DNA of 64,000 nt from Fen-178 sp963722575 (GTDB taxonomy: Bacteria > Acidobacteriota > Terriglobia > Bryobacterales > Bryobacteraceae): assembly GCA_963722575.1 (NCBI GenBank), contig CAVRNR010000004.1, forward strand, positions 323,664-387,663, read 5' to 3'. Every line of letters starts with the position of its first letter. Positions within the stretch are counted from its first letter, which is position 1. The notes under the pieces are model-generated. The model had not been told where the DNA came from and did not search any database. It was given only the letters and a program-made list of their open reading frames with translations. The position numbers and the translations under genes were made by a program. This document shows, in pieces, positions 50,874 through 59,910 of the stretch.

Positions 50874-52034
50874 TCAGCGAGCGGTCACCTGCTTTCCCGA
50901 GCCTCCGCGACGCTCGATCTGTTCGATGGCCCTGGCAAAGTCGGCCGGCGTCCGAATGATGATGGTCTTCCCCTTTAGCCTCGCCGTGGCGAGCGAAATG
51001 CTATCGGGCAACCTGGGACCAGCGCGAAAGTTAGGCCTGAACTGGAGGTTGAAGAACTGAGGCGCGGCCCCGTGGGGCTCCCCGAGCGCGGTTGGCGGAA
51101 GCTTGTCCACATAGCGCGTCTCGGGACCGAGAAAGACGACCACATCGGAGGGCGGCTCCGCGCGCAGTTCCAGGTTCATCAGGCCGGCGAGAAGATCCAC
51201 GTGACCCTTGGGGTTCTGGAGCACGTGGTAATCCACCAGCCCGAGTTCGATGCCGTTCAGGGCTTGCGCCACCCGGCCCAGCGCACCGGGAGCGAAGGCG
51301 TCCTGGCGGAGCAGGGTCTTCTGCTGATCCAGGTTGAAGACCACCAGGCGCACGGAGCGCGCGGGCACGCGTTCCAGCAGCGAGGAAAGCAGGCCCACCA
51401 GGAGCACGCGATCGTTGGCGCGCAGCCTGGTCCGGAGCGGCGATAGCGGCGCTGCGTTCAGCAGCACGGTGAGGCGGATCGGGGCCGCGTCATCGGCGCC
51501 GCGCCGGCTGTCGCGCCGGCCGCGCAACGTAAAATCGGCGACCGTATCGCGCGGCATGCCAAGCTTCACCTGGCGTTCGTGGCGTCCCAGTTTGGCGTCC
51601 ACGCGCCAACTGCCGCGGCAAACCCGGCCGGTGTCGTCGAGCAGAGTCCAGTTCACGTCGTAGCGGCCCTCGCCCAGCAGGTATCCGCCTCCCACCTCCA
51701 CCTCGACTTTGGTCTTCGGAATGGATGGCAGCCTGACTCTGCCGGCGAGATAAACGGGCTGTTGGCCGCCGCCTTCGGGCGTGATCCTGGTCACCATGGC
51801 CCAGCCGTGTCCCGCACCGGAATACTGGTTCATGGGCACGCGCACGACATAGCCGGCCTGAAAGCGAAAGCTGAAATTGAGAGAGGGTCTAATGGGGGTG
51901 ACTTCACAGCGCAGGGGTTTCTCGTCCGCCCGCGGCTCAAGAGATTCAAGGACGCTCCCGAACCTGGCTGGATCCACTATGACTTGGGCGGCGCAAGCGG
52001 ATGCCAGCAGCAAGGCAATGGCGAGGGGGCGCAT
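50874..52034 (-). CDS. Secreted VWFA-like acidobacterial protein (paralog 2)
   Basis: 386 residues with a signal peptide (LAIALLLASACAAQ). It parallels the protein at 37195-38409 along its whole length: RPSLNFSFRFQAGYVVRVPM, GEGRYDVNWTLLDDTGRVCRGSW, PIRLTVLLNAAPLS, VRLVVFNLDQQKTLLRQDAF, DVVVFLGPETRYVDKLPP. The paired CEVTPIRP/CTVVPAKA and RVCRGSW/RVCSSNW blocks contain a conserved Cys each, perhaps a disulfide. No function can be assigned. Confidence 0.82.
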   Translation of the reverse strand: MRPLAIALLLASACAAQVIVDPARFGSVLESLEPRADEKPLRCEVTPIRPSLNFSFRFQAGYVVRVPMNQYSGAGHGWAMVTRITPEGGGQQPVYLAGRVRLPSIPKTKVEVEVGGGYLLGEGRYDVNWTLLDDTGRVCRGSWRVDAKLGRHERQVKLGMPRDTVADFTLRGRRDSRRGADDAAPIRLTVLLNAAPLSPLRTRLRANDRVLLVGLLSSLLERVPARSVRLVVFNLDQQKTLLRQDAFAPGALGRVAQALNGIELGLVDYHVLQNPKGHVDLLAGLMNLELRAEPPSDVVVFLGPETRYVDKLPPTALGEPHGAAPQFFNLQFRPNFRAGPRLPDSISLATARLKGKTIIIRTPADFARAIEQIERRGGSGKQVTAR

Positions 52035-52139
52035 TCCTTCCCATTATCGGCGAGTGGCGCACGCGTCCCAAGGCGCCGGTGTGGCGGCGGGCCGCCCGGG
52101 TGCCTAACCGTTTTGGGGGACCCGGCGTGAACTGAGTTC

Positions 52140-52312
52140 GTGGGGCAGGATGGCATCCTGCGGCGGGTTGCCAACCCGCAGGTTGCGCCGGTTCCCAACC
52201 CGTGCGCAGTTTGCCAAGCCGCTCCACTATTCACGGCGTCGCGGCGGGTGCGTCCTGGCGCGGTAGCCGGATTGGCAATCCGCCGCAGGCTAACAACCTG
52301 CCCCGCCATTAG
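52140..52312. repeat. GTGGGGCAG-type repeats in inverted orientation (copies B and C)
   Basis: Copy B (52140-52200) begins GTGGGGCAGGATGGCATCCT and copy C (52262-52312) is the same element inverted (ending CAACCTGCCCCGCC). Together they form a structure of about 170 bases. The rest of the gap 52035-52589 holds no intact gene. Confidence 0.6.
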
Positions 52313-52491
52313 GGTGTGCCGGGGTGCTCTTTGGGCCTTGCGCTGCGGGGACGCCTGTTAACGAAAGGATACAATCCACTTCAAAACCAAATAGAGTCTA
52401 GTCCCAGGCGTAATCTCTTGAATACTAAGAGTCTAAGGCTCCGCAGATAGCGTGCTCACCATCAGCGTGTCCCGTCTCCTTACTGCCGGCC

Positions 52492-52575
52492 CTGCGTGTC
52501 TCCGTGATCCTGCCGGCGATCCACGAGACCGCGTCTCCGCGGAAGACCTTCGAGATCCTCATCGTCACGCCCAAC
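52492..52575 (+). pseudogene. Possible N-terminal fragment of a GT2 glycosyltransferase gene
   Basis: The frame LRVSVILPAIHETASPRKTF, then EILIV, resembles the first strand and helix of GT2 enzymes (SVILPAxNET). It ends after about 28 codons and merges into the upstream region of the GT87 gene. The match is short, so this is tentative. Confidence 0.3.
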
Positions 52576-52589
52576 CCCTGTCACTCCTC

Positions 52590-53687
52590 ATGCGACTACT
52601 CGTGGTGCTCGGGTGTCTGCTCGGGATTGCGGTGAACGGCTACCTGAAACTCCCGGCCCTTTCGCGTATCGTTCACGGCGACAACGATTTCATGGGCTTT
52701 TACGCCGGGGCCCAACTGGTGGCTTCGGGCGAGTTGTATAATCCCGAGGCCATCAGCCGGGCGGAGTCGCGGTTGTGGGATACCCCCCGCTTCCTCCCGT
52801 TCGTGAGATTGCCGGTCTACGCAGCGGCGATCTCGCCTCTGCGTTTCCTCAGTTACCAGCGGGCCTACTGGATCTGGCAGTCGGTCTCGTTCGCAGCGGT
52901 TCTGCTGTTCGTCTGTTTCTGGCCAGCGCCGCGGAAATGGGTGACCGCGATGACCTGCTGCTGGAGCATGCCGCTGCTGGAGTGTTTCATCATGGGCCGG
53001 GATCTGGCGGTCGTCATGCTGGTGCTGGCGGTCTCGCTGGCCCTGTTCTTCCGCGGCAGGCGTTTCGCGGCCGGATGCGTCTTCAGCCTGTGCCTCATCA
53101 AGTACAACCTGTTCCTGTCCATACCGCTTCTGATTCTTGGGAAGCGACTCTGGAGATTCGGCGGTGGCATAGTGGCAGGCGGGACGGCGCTGCTGGCGAT
53201 GTCGTTCGCGGTTGGCGGATGGTACTGGCCGTGGCGGTACGCGGCGATGCTTCGCTTGTCGGCCACCACGCCCAGTTACGGCGCAATGCCGAATCTGCAC
53301 GGACTCTTTTCCAGCCTGCCGCGGAGCGTCTTCCTGGAACTGGTCGGGACATGCGTTGTGATCGTCGCCGCGTGGCTCGTGATTCGCGGCGGAGACATCG
53401 CCCGAAGCGTCTCGGCGACGCTCGTCAGTGGATTGCTCATCAGCTATCACGCCTTCTCTGGGGATGCCGTGATTCTGGTGCCGGCCAGCCTGCTGCTGCT
53501 CAGCCGGACCCGGAGCGCTCCGCTCAGGCTGGTTGCTATCTTCGTCCTTTGCCCGCTGGCGTACTTGCCGTCCCTGTTACCGGCCCCGCCCTTCCCTCTG
53601 GCAGCCGCGGTGCTGCTTCCCTTGCTAGCGCTGGCGGCCGAGGAGATCTACAGGAGCTGGCGGCGTGCTGCCGGCCTCCGTGCGTGA
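52590..53687 (+). CDS. GT87/DUF2029 polytopic mannosyltransferase-like protein
   Basis: 365 residues from ATG 52590 with about nine membrane segments. The DUF2029/GT87 signature is visible: DNDFMGFYAGAQLVASGELYNPEA (acidic pair in the first periplasmic loop), FLSYQRAYWIWQSVSFAAVLLF, FSLCLIKYNLFLSIPLLIL, and LISYHAFSGDAVILVPASLLLL. The family uses polyprenyl-phosphate sugars. The acceptor is unknown. Convergent with the SSS symporter gene. Confidence 0.88.
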   Translation: MRLLVVLGCLLGIAVNGYLKLPALSRIVHGDNDFMGFYAGAQLVASGELYNPEAISRAESRLWDTPRFLPFVRLPVYAAAISPLRFLSYQRAYWIWQSVSFAAVLLFVCFWPAPRKWVTAMTCCWSMPLLECFIMGRDLAVVMLVLAVSLALFFRGRRFAAGCVFSLCLIKYNLFLSIPLLILGKRLWRFGGGIVAGGTALLAMSFAVGGWYWPWRYAAMLRLSATTPSYGAMPNLHGLFSSLPRSVFLELVGTCVVIVAAWLVIRGGDIARSVSATLVSGLLISYHAFSGDAVILVPASLLLLSRTRSAPLRLVAIFVLCPLAYLPSLLPAPPFPLAAAVLLPLLALAAEEIYRSWRRAAGLRA

Positions 53688-53701
53688 AATGCGATACCCC
53701 C

Positions 53702-55504
53702 TCACTTCCAAAGACGGCGCACCACTTCAATGACGATCGTGCCGCTGACTACGAAAACCGCCAGCAGCGCCAGCGCGTAATTGGTCCGGCCGTAGAGAAA
53801 GTTCCCCACGGTGAAGAGCGCCGACCAGATCATGGTGCAGCCGGCGAACCAGCCCGCGAGCGCCATCGGAAAGTTGTCGCTTCGGGCATACATGGCCGCC
53901 TCGGCCTCGGAAATCCCGGCCTGGACGCGCACCCGGCGCCAACCGGGGCCAAACGGGTGAATCTTGCGGTAAAACTCCGCCAAAACCAGCGGATCGGTCC
54001 GCGGTCCCAGGTACGCCGTGGCCAGCCAGCAGACCGTGGTGCAGATGACCGTGATCAGCAGTTGGTATTGCGTGGCCGGCGCCAGGCCATTTTTGTGCAG
54101 AATCAGAAACAGCATGGAGATGGCGAATGAGCTGGCCATGGCCACGATCTCGCACCACGCCGTCACGCGCCACCAGAACCAGCGCACCAGGTACAGCAGT
54201 CCGGTGCCCGCGCCGATTTGCAGAATCACGTTGAAGGTGTCCTTGGCGGTATCGAGCGCGAACACCAGCGCGGAGGAGGCCATAAACAGCCCGACCGTGG
54301 CCACGCGGCCCGCCAGCACGTAATGCTTTTCGGGCGCGTGCAGCTTCACAAACCGGCGGTAGAAGTCGTGGACCAGGTAGGATGCGCCCCAGTTGAGGTG
54401 CGTCAGGATGGTGGACGAGTTGGCCGCCACCAGGCCTCCCAGCATCAGCCCCAACCAGCCCACCGGGAGGAATCGCAGCATGGCGGGGAAGGCGATATCG
54501 TGGCCGATTAACGTGGGGTCGAGGTGCGGGAATGCCTTGCGGAAGTCCGACAGCTCCGGGTAGACGATGAGCGATGCCAGACCGATCAGGATCCACGGCC
54601 ATGGCCGCAGCACGTAGTGGGCGACGTTGAAGAAGAGGGTCGAGCCCAGCGCGTCTTTTTCCGATTTGGACGCCAGCATTCGTTGGGCGATGTAGCTGCC
54701 GCCGCCGGGTTCCGAGCCGGGGTACCACACGGCCCACCATTGCACGGCGAGCGGCATGATGAACACCGCCAGCAGCAGATCCCAATTGTTGGTGAAATCC
54801 GGCAGCATATTGAGGTAATTCAAGCCTCCCGGGCCTCTCACGTGCGAGAGTTTTTCCACCAGCCCGCTCAGCCCGCCCACCTGCGGCAGGCGCACCGCGA
54901 AGTAGGCCGCCGCGATGACCGCCGACATCTTGATGAAGAACTGGAACATGTCGATGACCAGCACACCCCAGAGGCCGGAGAACGTGGCGAAGACCACGTT
55001 CAGCAGTCCCACCGCCGCGAGCGTCTGCCAGCGGCTGAATCCGAACAGCACGGCGGCGATCTTGCAGGCCGCCAGGTTCACGCTGGCCATAATCATGCAA
55101 TTGAAGAGCAGGCCCAGGTAGACCGCGCGAAAGCCGCGCACCGCGCCGGCGGCCCGGCCGGAGTAGCGCAGCTCGTAGAACTCCAGGTCGGTGAGCACGC
55201 CGGAACGCCGCCACATGCGCGCGTAAAAGAACACGGTGGCGACGCCGGTGAGCGTGAAGGCCCACCACTGCCAGTTGCCCGCCACACCTTGCGTGCGCAC
55301 GAAGTTGGCCACCAGGTTGGGCGTGTCGCTCGAAAACGTGGTGGCCACCATCGAGATTCCGGCCAGCCACCAGGGCACCGAGCGGCCGGACGCGAAGAAC
55401 TCCGTCGTGTTCTTGCCGGAGCGCCTTCCAAAGAACAGCGCGGGCACGAAGCAGATGGCGACCGAGACGAAAGCGATGATCCAGTCGAGGGTGTGGAGCT
55501 GCAT
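53702..55504 (-). CDS. Sodium:solute symporter (SSS family), probably galactose-type sugar
   Basis: 600 residues with about thirteen membrane helices (DWIIAFVSVAICFVPALFFGRR, FASGRSVPWWLAGISMVATTFSSDTP, GLVAANSSTILTHLNWGASYLV). The LeuT-like sodium symporter pattern is complete. galK starts 7 bases upstream on the same strand and the two form an operon, which points to galactose or a galactoside as substrate; that is inferred from context. Confidence 0.9.
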   Translation of the reverse strand: MQLHTLDWIIAFVSVAICFVPALFFGRRSGKNTTEFFASGRSVPWWLAGISMVATTFSSDTPNLVANFVRTQGVAGNWQWWAFTLTGVATVFFYARMWRRSGVLTDLEFYELRYSGRAAGAVRGFRAVYLGLLFNCMIMASVNLAACKIAAVLFGFSRWQTLAAVGLLNVVFATFSGLWGVLVIDMFQFFIKMSAVIAAAYFAVRLPQVGGLSGLVEKLSHVRGPGGLNYLNMLPDFTNNWDLLLAVFIMPLAVQWWAVWYPGSEPGGGSYIAQRMLASKSEKDALGSTLFFNVAHYVLRPWPWILIGLASLIVYPELSDFRKAFPHLDPTLIGHDIAFPAMLRFLPVGWLGLMLGGLVAANSSTILTHLNWGASYLVHDFYRRFVKLHAPEKHYVLAGRVATVGLFMASSALVFALDTAKDTFNVILQIGAGTGLLYLVRWFWWRVTAWCEIVAMASSFAISMLFLILHKNGLAPATQYQLLITVICTTVCWLATAYLGPRTDPLVLAEFYRKIHPFGPGWRRVRVQAGISEAEAAMYARSDNFPMALAGWFAGCTMIWSALFTVGNFLYGRTNYALALLAVFVVSGTIVIEVVRRLWK

Positions 55505-55511
55505 ACCGAAC

Positions 55512-56675
55512 CTACGAGTTTACTTCCTCGCTGTGGAGCGCGCCCGGCCCGGGTTGGGCGTCGATGAGGTGACGGTCCGGATCGAAATCCGGGCGGCCCG
55601 CGTAGTAGCGGTCGATCAATCCGCGGCGCACGGCCGCCAGGTCCCGCTTCTGGCAGAAGACCACGGCGCAGCCGCCGAGGCCCGCGCCGGTGAGCCGCCC
55701 GCCCAGCGCACCGGATTCGACGGCCGTCTCCACCAATTGGTCGAGCGCGGGCGAGCTCACCCTGAGCCGGTCCCGCAAGCTGGCGTGAGATTCCAAGAGC
55801 AGCCGCCCGAAGCTGGCGGCGTCGTCTTGTTCCATGGCTTTCACCGCGGCCCTGACGCGCCACGCCTCGCTGGTCACGTGCAGGAAGGTATCGCGCTCCG
55901 GGCCGGGCGGAAGCTGCTCCGCGGATGCCGGCTCCGCAAGCGCCGCCCGATACGAAACGAACCCGATTCGCTTCAGAGCCGCACTCCCCGCGGCGCGGCG
56001 GGCATTGTATGCGTCGCGCGCGGCCCCGGATTTCTCGGCCGTCTGGAGACTGTGGGCCACCAGGAAGCGCCAGTCCCGTGGCACGGGGATCGGGCGCACC
56101 GCCAGCGGCTCAAACTCGATAAGCGAGGCGCAGCCGGCTCTGGAAGCGAGCGAGGCGGCATGATCCATCCCGCCGCCGCGGGTCCCCACGAATTGCTCGC
56201 CTTCCGGTAGAATCTCCATCAATTCCTCGAAGCTGGCCTGGCGGCGGTTCGCCCGGAGCAGGCAGAGGGTGAATGCCACCATCAGCGCCGAAGACGATGC
56301 CAGCCCCGCGGCCGGAGGAAGGTCCGACACCACGGCGGCGTCCACTCCGGCGCCCGCGCCCCATTTGCGACCCACCGCCTCGGCCGCCGCCCGCAAATAG
56401 TTCTCCCAATCGCCCGCCGCCGTAGGAGCGAGGCGCGGCGTCCACTCGAATTCCCGCTGGCCGTACTCAGGCGTGCCGACAGCTCGGATAAGCCGGTCGG
56501 TTCGCGCCCGGAACGCCACGCAAATGCGCCTGCGAATGGCGATGGGCAGCACGGGGAGGCCGTGATAGTCGATGTGCTCGCCGATCAGGTTGACGCGGCC
56601 GGGGGCGGAGACTACCCAGGTCGCGGCGGGGCTGGGTCCGAAGGCTTGAATGAGTTGTTGCCGCGGGTCAGTCAC
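55512..56675 (-). CDS. galK: Galactokinase
   Basis: 387 residues of the GHMP kinase family: galactokinase signature GRVNLIGEHIDYHGLPVLP, ATP-binding LPPAAGLASSSALMV, and C-terminal GGRLTGAGLGGCAVVF. The catalytic Asp is probably in GGGMDHAASL. It phosphorylates galactose after uptake, the first Leloir step. Followed directly by the sodium symporter gene. Sources of galactose could be the GH27, GH35 and GH2 enzymes in this window. Confidence 0.93.
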   Translation of the reverse strand: MTDPRQQLIQAFGPSPAATWVVSAPGRVNLIGEHIDYHGLPVLPIAIRRRICVAFRARTDRLIRAVGTPEYGQREFEWTPRLAPTAAGDWENYLRAAAEAVGRKWGAGAGVDAAVVSDLPPAAGLASSSALMVAFTLCLLRANRRQASFEELMEILPEGEQFVGTRGGGMDHAASLASRAGCASLIEFEPLAVRPIPVPRDWRFLVAHSLQTAEKSGAARDAYNARRAAGSAALKRIGFVSYRAALAEPASAEQLPPGPERDTFLHVTSEAWRVRAAVKAMEQDDAASFGRLLLESHASLRDRLRVSSPALDQLVETAVESGALGGRLTGAGLGGCAVVFCQKRDLAAVRRGLIDRYYAGRPDFDPDRHLIDAQPGPGALHSEEVNS

Positions 56676-56726
56676 TCCCGATCACGATACCAGTTTTCAC
56701 CGCGGACACATGAGTGACTGCGCCAC

Positions 56727-58311
56727 CTAACGCGCCGCTTCAGCCACCCGAGGCGGCATCTGTTCTTTCGTGAATCGCGGCAGCGGCTGGTCGCGATTGG
56801 CCACGTGCCACACCGCGGCCGCAATTACGGTGGCCGCCTGCCGGGCGTCCTCGGGGACGATGCGCTCGTAGGTATCGAGGTTGGTGTGCCAGGTGTGGCT
56901 CTGGTATTCGATGGGGTCCTGTTGCAGGCCGATGCCGGCCAGTCCCGCGTTGCTGAAAGAGGTGCTGTCGGTGCCGCCCACGGCGCGGCTGGTGGAGGGC
57001 ACGGCTCCCGCCACGCCCAGGTCCTGGAACGGCGCCAGGGCCGCGCGCACCACCGCGGCGGCTTCGGGCGGCCCAAAGACGCTGGCGCCGCGCACGCGGC
57101 CGGTTCCGGAATCGATGTTGAAGTAGGCCACCAGCTTGGAGTACTCCGGCTGGGGGTCCTCGAACGTTCCGAAGTGCTGTTTGACGTAGGCCAGCGAACC
57201 CAGGAGGCCCTCCTCTTCGGCGTCCCACAGCGCGATGCGGATGGTGCGGCGCGGCTTCTGCCCGAGCGTCTGGATCAGCCGCGCGGCTTCCATCATCATG
57301 GTGGCGCCGATGGCATTATCGGTGGCCCCGGTGGCGGCGTGCCACGAATCCAGGTGCCCGCCCAGCATCACGATTTCATCGGCCTTATCGGTGCCGGGGA
57401 TTTCGGCCACCACGTTGTAGGCGGTCTTGCCCTCCGGGTATACGTGGTTGACGATGTTGAACTCCAGCCGCACGTCCTCGCCGTCATTGAGCAGGCGCTC
57501 GATGCGGCCGTAATCCTCGTTGCGGAGGACCACGGTGGGAACCGCTTTGGCGACGTCATAGGTGCGGTTGTTGAACGCGCGGATCTGGCCATGTTCGCGG
57601 GCGGCGTCGTTGATGCGCACGAGCGCGCCGTTGGCCACCAGCCAGGCGTCCACCATCTCGCTGATTTGGGCGGCGGTGAGGCGGGTGAGGTCCGGCGTGG
57701 AAGGCTGGCCGCGGCCGCCCCGGCCGGCGCTTCACCGGCGCGGTGAAATCCACCGGGATGGTGGCCGCTTTGCCTACCAGTACAATTTTGCCTTTGATCT
57801 TGGCCCGGTTGGCATCCAGCCACTGAGTCAGTTCTTCCCTGGTAGGCCATTGCGGCTGCGCCGGCGTGATGGTAACCTGCGCGCGAGCGCCGCGCCCCGC
57901 GGCCGGCGGCCCTTGCGGAGGCGTCACTTCGATAGCGGCGGCTGCCACCGTGCCGTTGGTGGATGGCGTCCAACCCAGCGCTTCGAATGTGAGGGCACCC
58001 TGGACCGGCGCCACCAGGTAGCCCGCAGCGCGTTCATTGAGCCAGCCGGGGTGGCCGAAATCCCACGGCTCGAGGCGCGCGTTCTTGAGGCCCCATTCGG
58101 TGAGCGTGGCGGCGGCCCACTTGGCGGCGGCCTCATAATTGGGCGAGCCGGCGAGGCGCGGCCCGTAGCGGTCCGTGAGCATGTGCAGGGTGCGCATGAT
58201 CTCGGAATGCGCGGCCTCTTCCGAACGGATTCTGGTGTGTACGTTTTGGTCGGCAGTCTCCTGGGCAAAGAGGAGACAACACAGTACAAGAGCGGCGAAC
58301 AACTTTCTCAT
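56727..58311 (-). pseudogene. M28-family metallopeptidase interrupted by a frameshift
   Basis: ATG 58311 begins with a signal peptide (RKLFAALVLCCLLFAQE) and a protease-associated region to VDFTAPVKRRPG. Near 57708-57735, in a GC-only stretch, the frame changes and continues GRGQPSTPDLTRLTAAQISE to 56727. The catalytic part is intact: MLGGHLDSWHAATGATDNAIG, ALWDAEEEGLLGS, FNIDSGTGR, SHTWHTNLDTYE. Together they give about 527 residues, normal for M28 aminopeptidases/carboxypeptidases. The shift lies in a G/C-rich homopolymer-like tract, so a sequencing error is plausible. Confidence 0.75.
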
Positions 58312-58378
58312 GAAGACAGAGTACTCTACTGGAGCGCGGGGCGGCCAGTGGCGGGCGTTGATGGGGATTCCTTTCAAG

Positions 58379-58564
58379 TCAATTGGCCGGGTCGTGCGCC
58401 TTCTTGCCCTGCTTGTTATGGATTTCCATCTCCTGAGCCTGTTTAAGTAAGGCCAGGATCTCGGCATCCTCTGCGGGCGATAGCGGCCGATCGCGTCGCG
58501 CGGCTTGTTCGATCAGTTCCGCCGCCTTTCTCCGAAGGTGCGCAATTTCGTCCGTGGTAATCAT
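58379..58564 (-). CDS. Small hydrophilic helical protein
   Basis: 61 residues (TTDEIAHLRRKAAELIEQAA, SPAEDAEILALLKQAQEMEI), predicted all helical, with AAGAGA just before the ATG. Codon use matches its neighbours. No family recognised; it lies between the M28 peptidase and the porin gene on the same strand. Moderate confidence because it is short. Confidence 0.5.
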   Translation of the reverse strand: MITTDEIAHLRRKAAELIEQAARRDRPLSPAEDAEILALLKQAQEMEIHNKQGKKAHDPAN

Positions 58565-58594
58565 TCTCTTGTTCCGACGGTTTCAATCCGATGT

Positions 58595-59908
58595 CTATCT
58601 TTCCCAATGCAGGCGGATTGTGCCGACCGAAACCGGCCCACGATCCGCGTTGTAAGCCGGATTCCCAATATGCTGAATATCAGCCGTGATCGTCCACTGT
58701 TTCGTCGCTTGCCAGGCGTAGTAAGCCTCGACGATATTCTCCGGCCGATAATGATCGAGCCGGCCATCGCCAATGATGAAGCCCATGCCGCCTTCGGCAA
58801 GGAAAACCCGGTGGTCGCCCGATATGTAATTGCCCACGCCGGCGACGCCGACCTGATCGCGCTTCCGCTTCCACAGCTTCCCGTTGATCGAGATCCCGCC
58901 ACTCAGCGAGCGATCGATCTCGGTGAATGCCCACGTCTCGGTTTTGCCATCGTTCCAGCCATAGCGGCCGAAAACGCCGATGGCGGAGGTGATGGACTGC
59001 TCCAAGTTCACGCCAAATCCGTATTTCAGCGTCCCGTTCCGGCGCGTAGGCGCGAGGTCCGGGACTCCGTTCACCCGCGGCGCGTCGCGGTATGTACCCG
59101 CGTCCTCACGGTTGCCGAATCCGAGGATACGGACCGCCCCAAAACGCCCCCTCGGCGTGTAGCGGCGCTCCCACTCGACCATATCGCCACGGTTCCTCGC
59201 GACCCGAGTATCGAACGTCGGGCCGTTGGCGGTGGTCGGTTCCATCACGTCCGCTACACGCAGCGACCAGTTCTTCATCTTGAGATCTTCGATGGTCCCC
59301 ATGGTGTAGCCGCGCGTGTCGGCGGAGTAATCCCAAGCGCCGTTGTACATCAAGGACCAATTCATGAACTGCCTACGCGGGTCGTGGCTAAACGTATTGC
59401 TATCGAAGTAGTCCGTGACTGCGAACTTGCCGGTGACGGTTGTAAACCGCTTGACCGGCACGCGCTCCGCGATCTGGTTGGCTCCGTCCTCGACAAACTC
59501 GGTCTCCGGACCTAGCGCCCAGACCGTGCGCACGAACGCCCGCGCCGCGTACAGCGCTGGAGTTGCGCTGGAAACGCGCGGAATCTCACCGTTGGTGAAG
59601 CCCGCGATCCCGGTCGTCATACCAAAACCTTTGCCGCCTGCCACTTCCGGATTCACCACCAGTTCGACATGCCGACTCACGCGGAAGCCCAGGAAGATGG
59701 TCGCTGTGAGCGATACTCGGCTTTCGGGATGAGGCGGCAGGCTGTTTTCGCCTTCGTAGAGCGAGCGAAAGCTCCCGTGATGCTGCCCGATCGACGTTGC
59801 CTGGAAGTGGATCGTCCAGCGGCCCTCGGCGGGCTCCTGGCCGGCGGCAGGCAGGACGCCGGCCAGAACGCCGGGCAAGATCAGTACGAAGAGGCGGTGC
59901 ACGCGCAT
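58595..59908 (-). CDS. Carbohydrate-selective porin (OprB-like)
   Basis: 437 residues with a signal peptide ending LPAAGQ. Alternating amphipathic strands and the C-terminal pattern EAYYAWQATKQWTITADIQHIGNPAYNADRGPVSVGTIRLHWE match OprB-type outer-membrane porins; the protein ends with a basic residue after WE rather than the usual Phe. GFGVNLEQSITSAIGVFGRYGW is a typical strand pair. It would admit sugars across the outer membrane. It starts 2 bases after the MgtE-N/CBS gene ends and may be read from the same Mg-regulated transcript. Confidence 0.85.
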   Translation of the reverse strand: MRVHRLFVLILPGVLAGVLPAAGQEPAEGRWTIHFQATSIGQHHGSFRSLYEGENSLPPHPESRVSLTATIFLGFRVSRHVELVVNPEVAGGKGFGMTTGIAGFTNGEIPRVSSATPALYAARAFVRTVWALGPETEFVEDGANQIAERVPVKRFTTVTGKFAVTDYFDSNTFSHDPRRQFMNWSLMYNGAWDYSADTRGYTMGTIEDLKMKNWSLRVADVMEPTTANGPTFDTRVARNRGDMVEWERRYTPRGRFGAVRILGFGNREDAGTYRDAPRVNGVPDLAPTRRNGTLKYGFGVNLEQSITSAIGVFGRYGWNDGKTETWAFTEIDRSLSGGISINGKLWKRKRDQVGVAGVGNYISGDHRVFLAEGGMGFIIGDGRLDHYRPENIVEAYYAWQATKQWTITADIQHIGNPAYNADRGPVSVGTIRLHWER

Positions 59909-59910
59909 GG

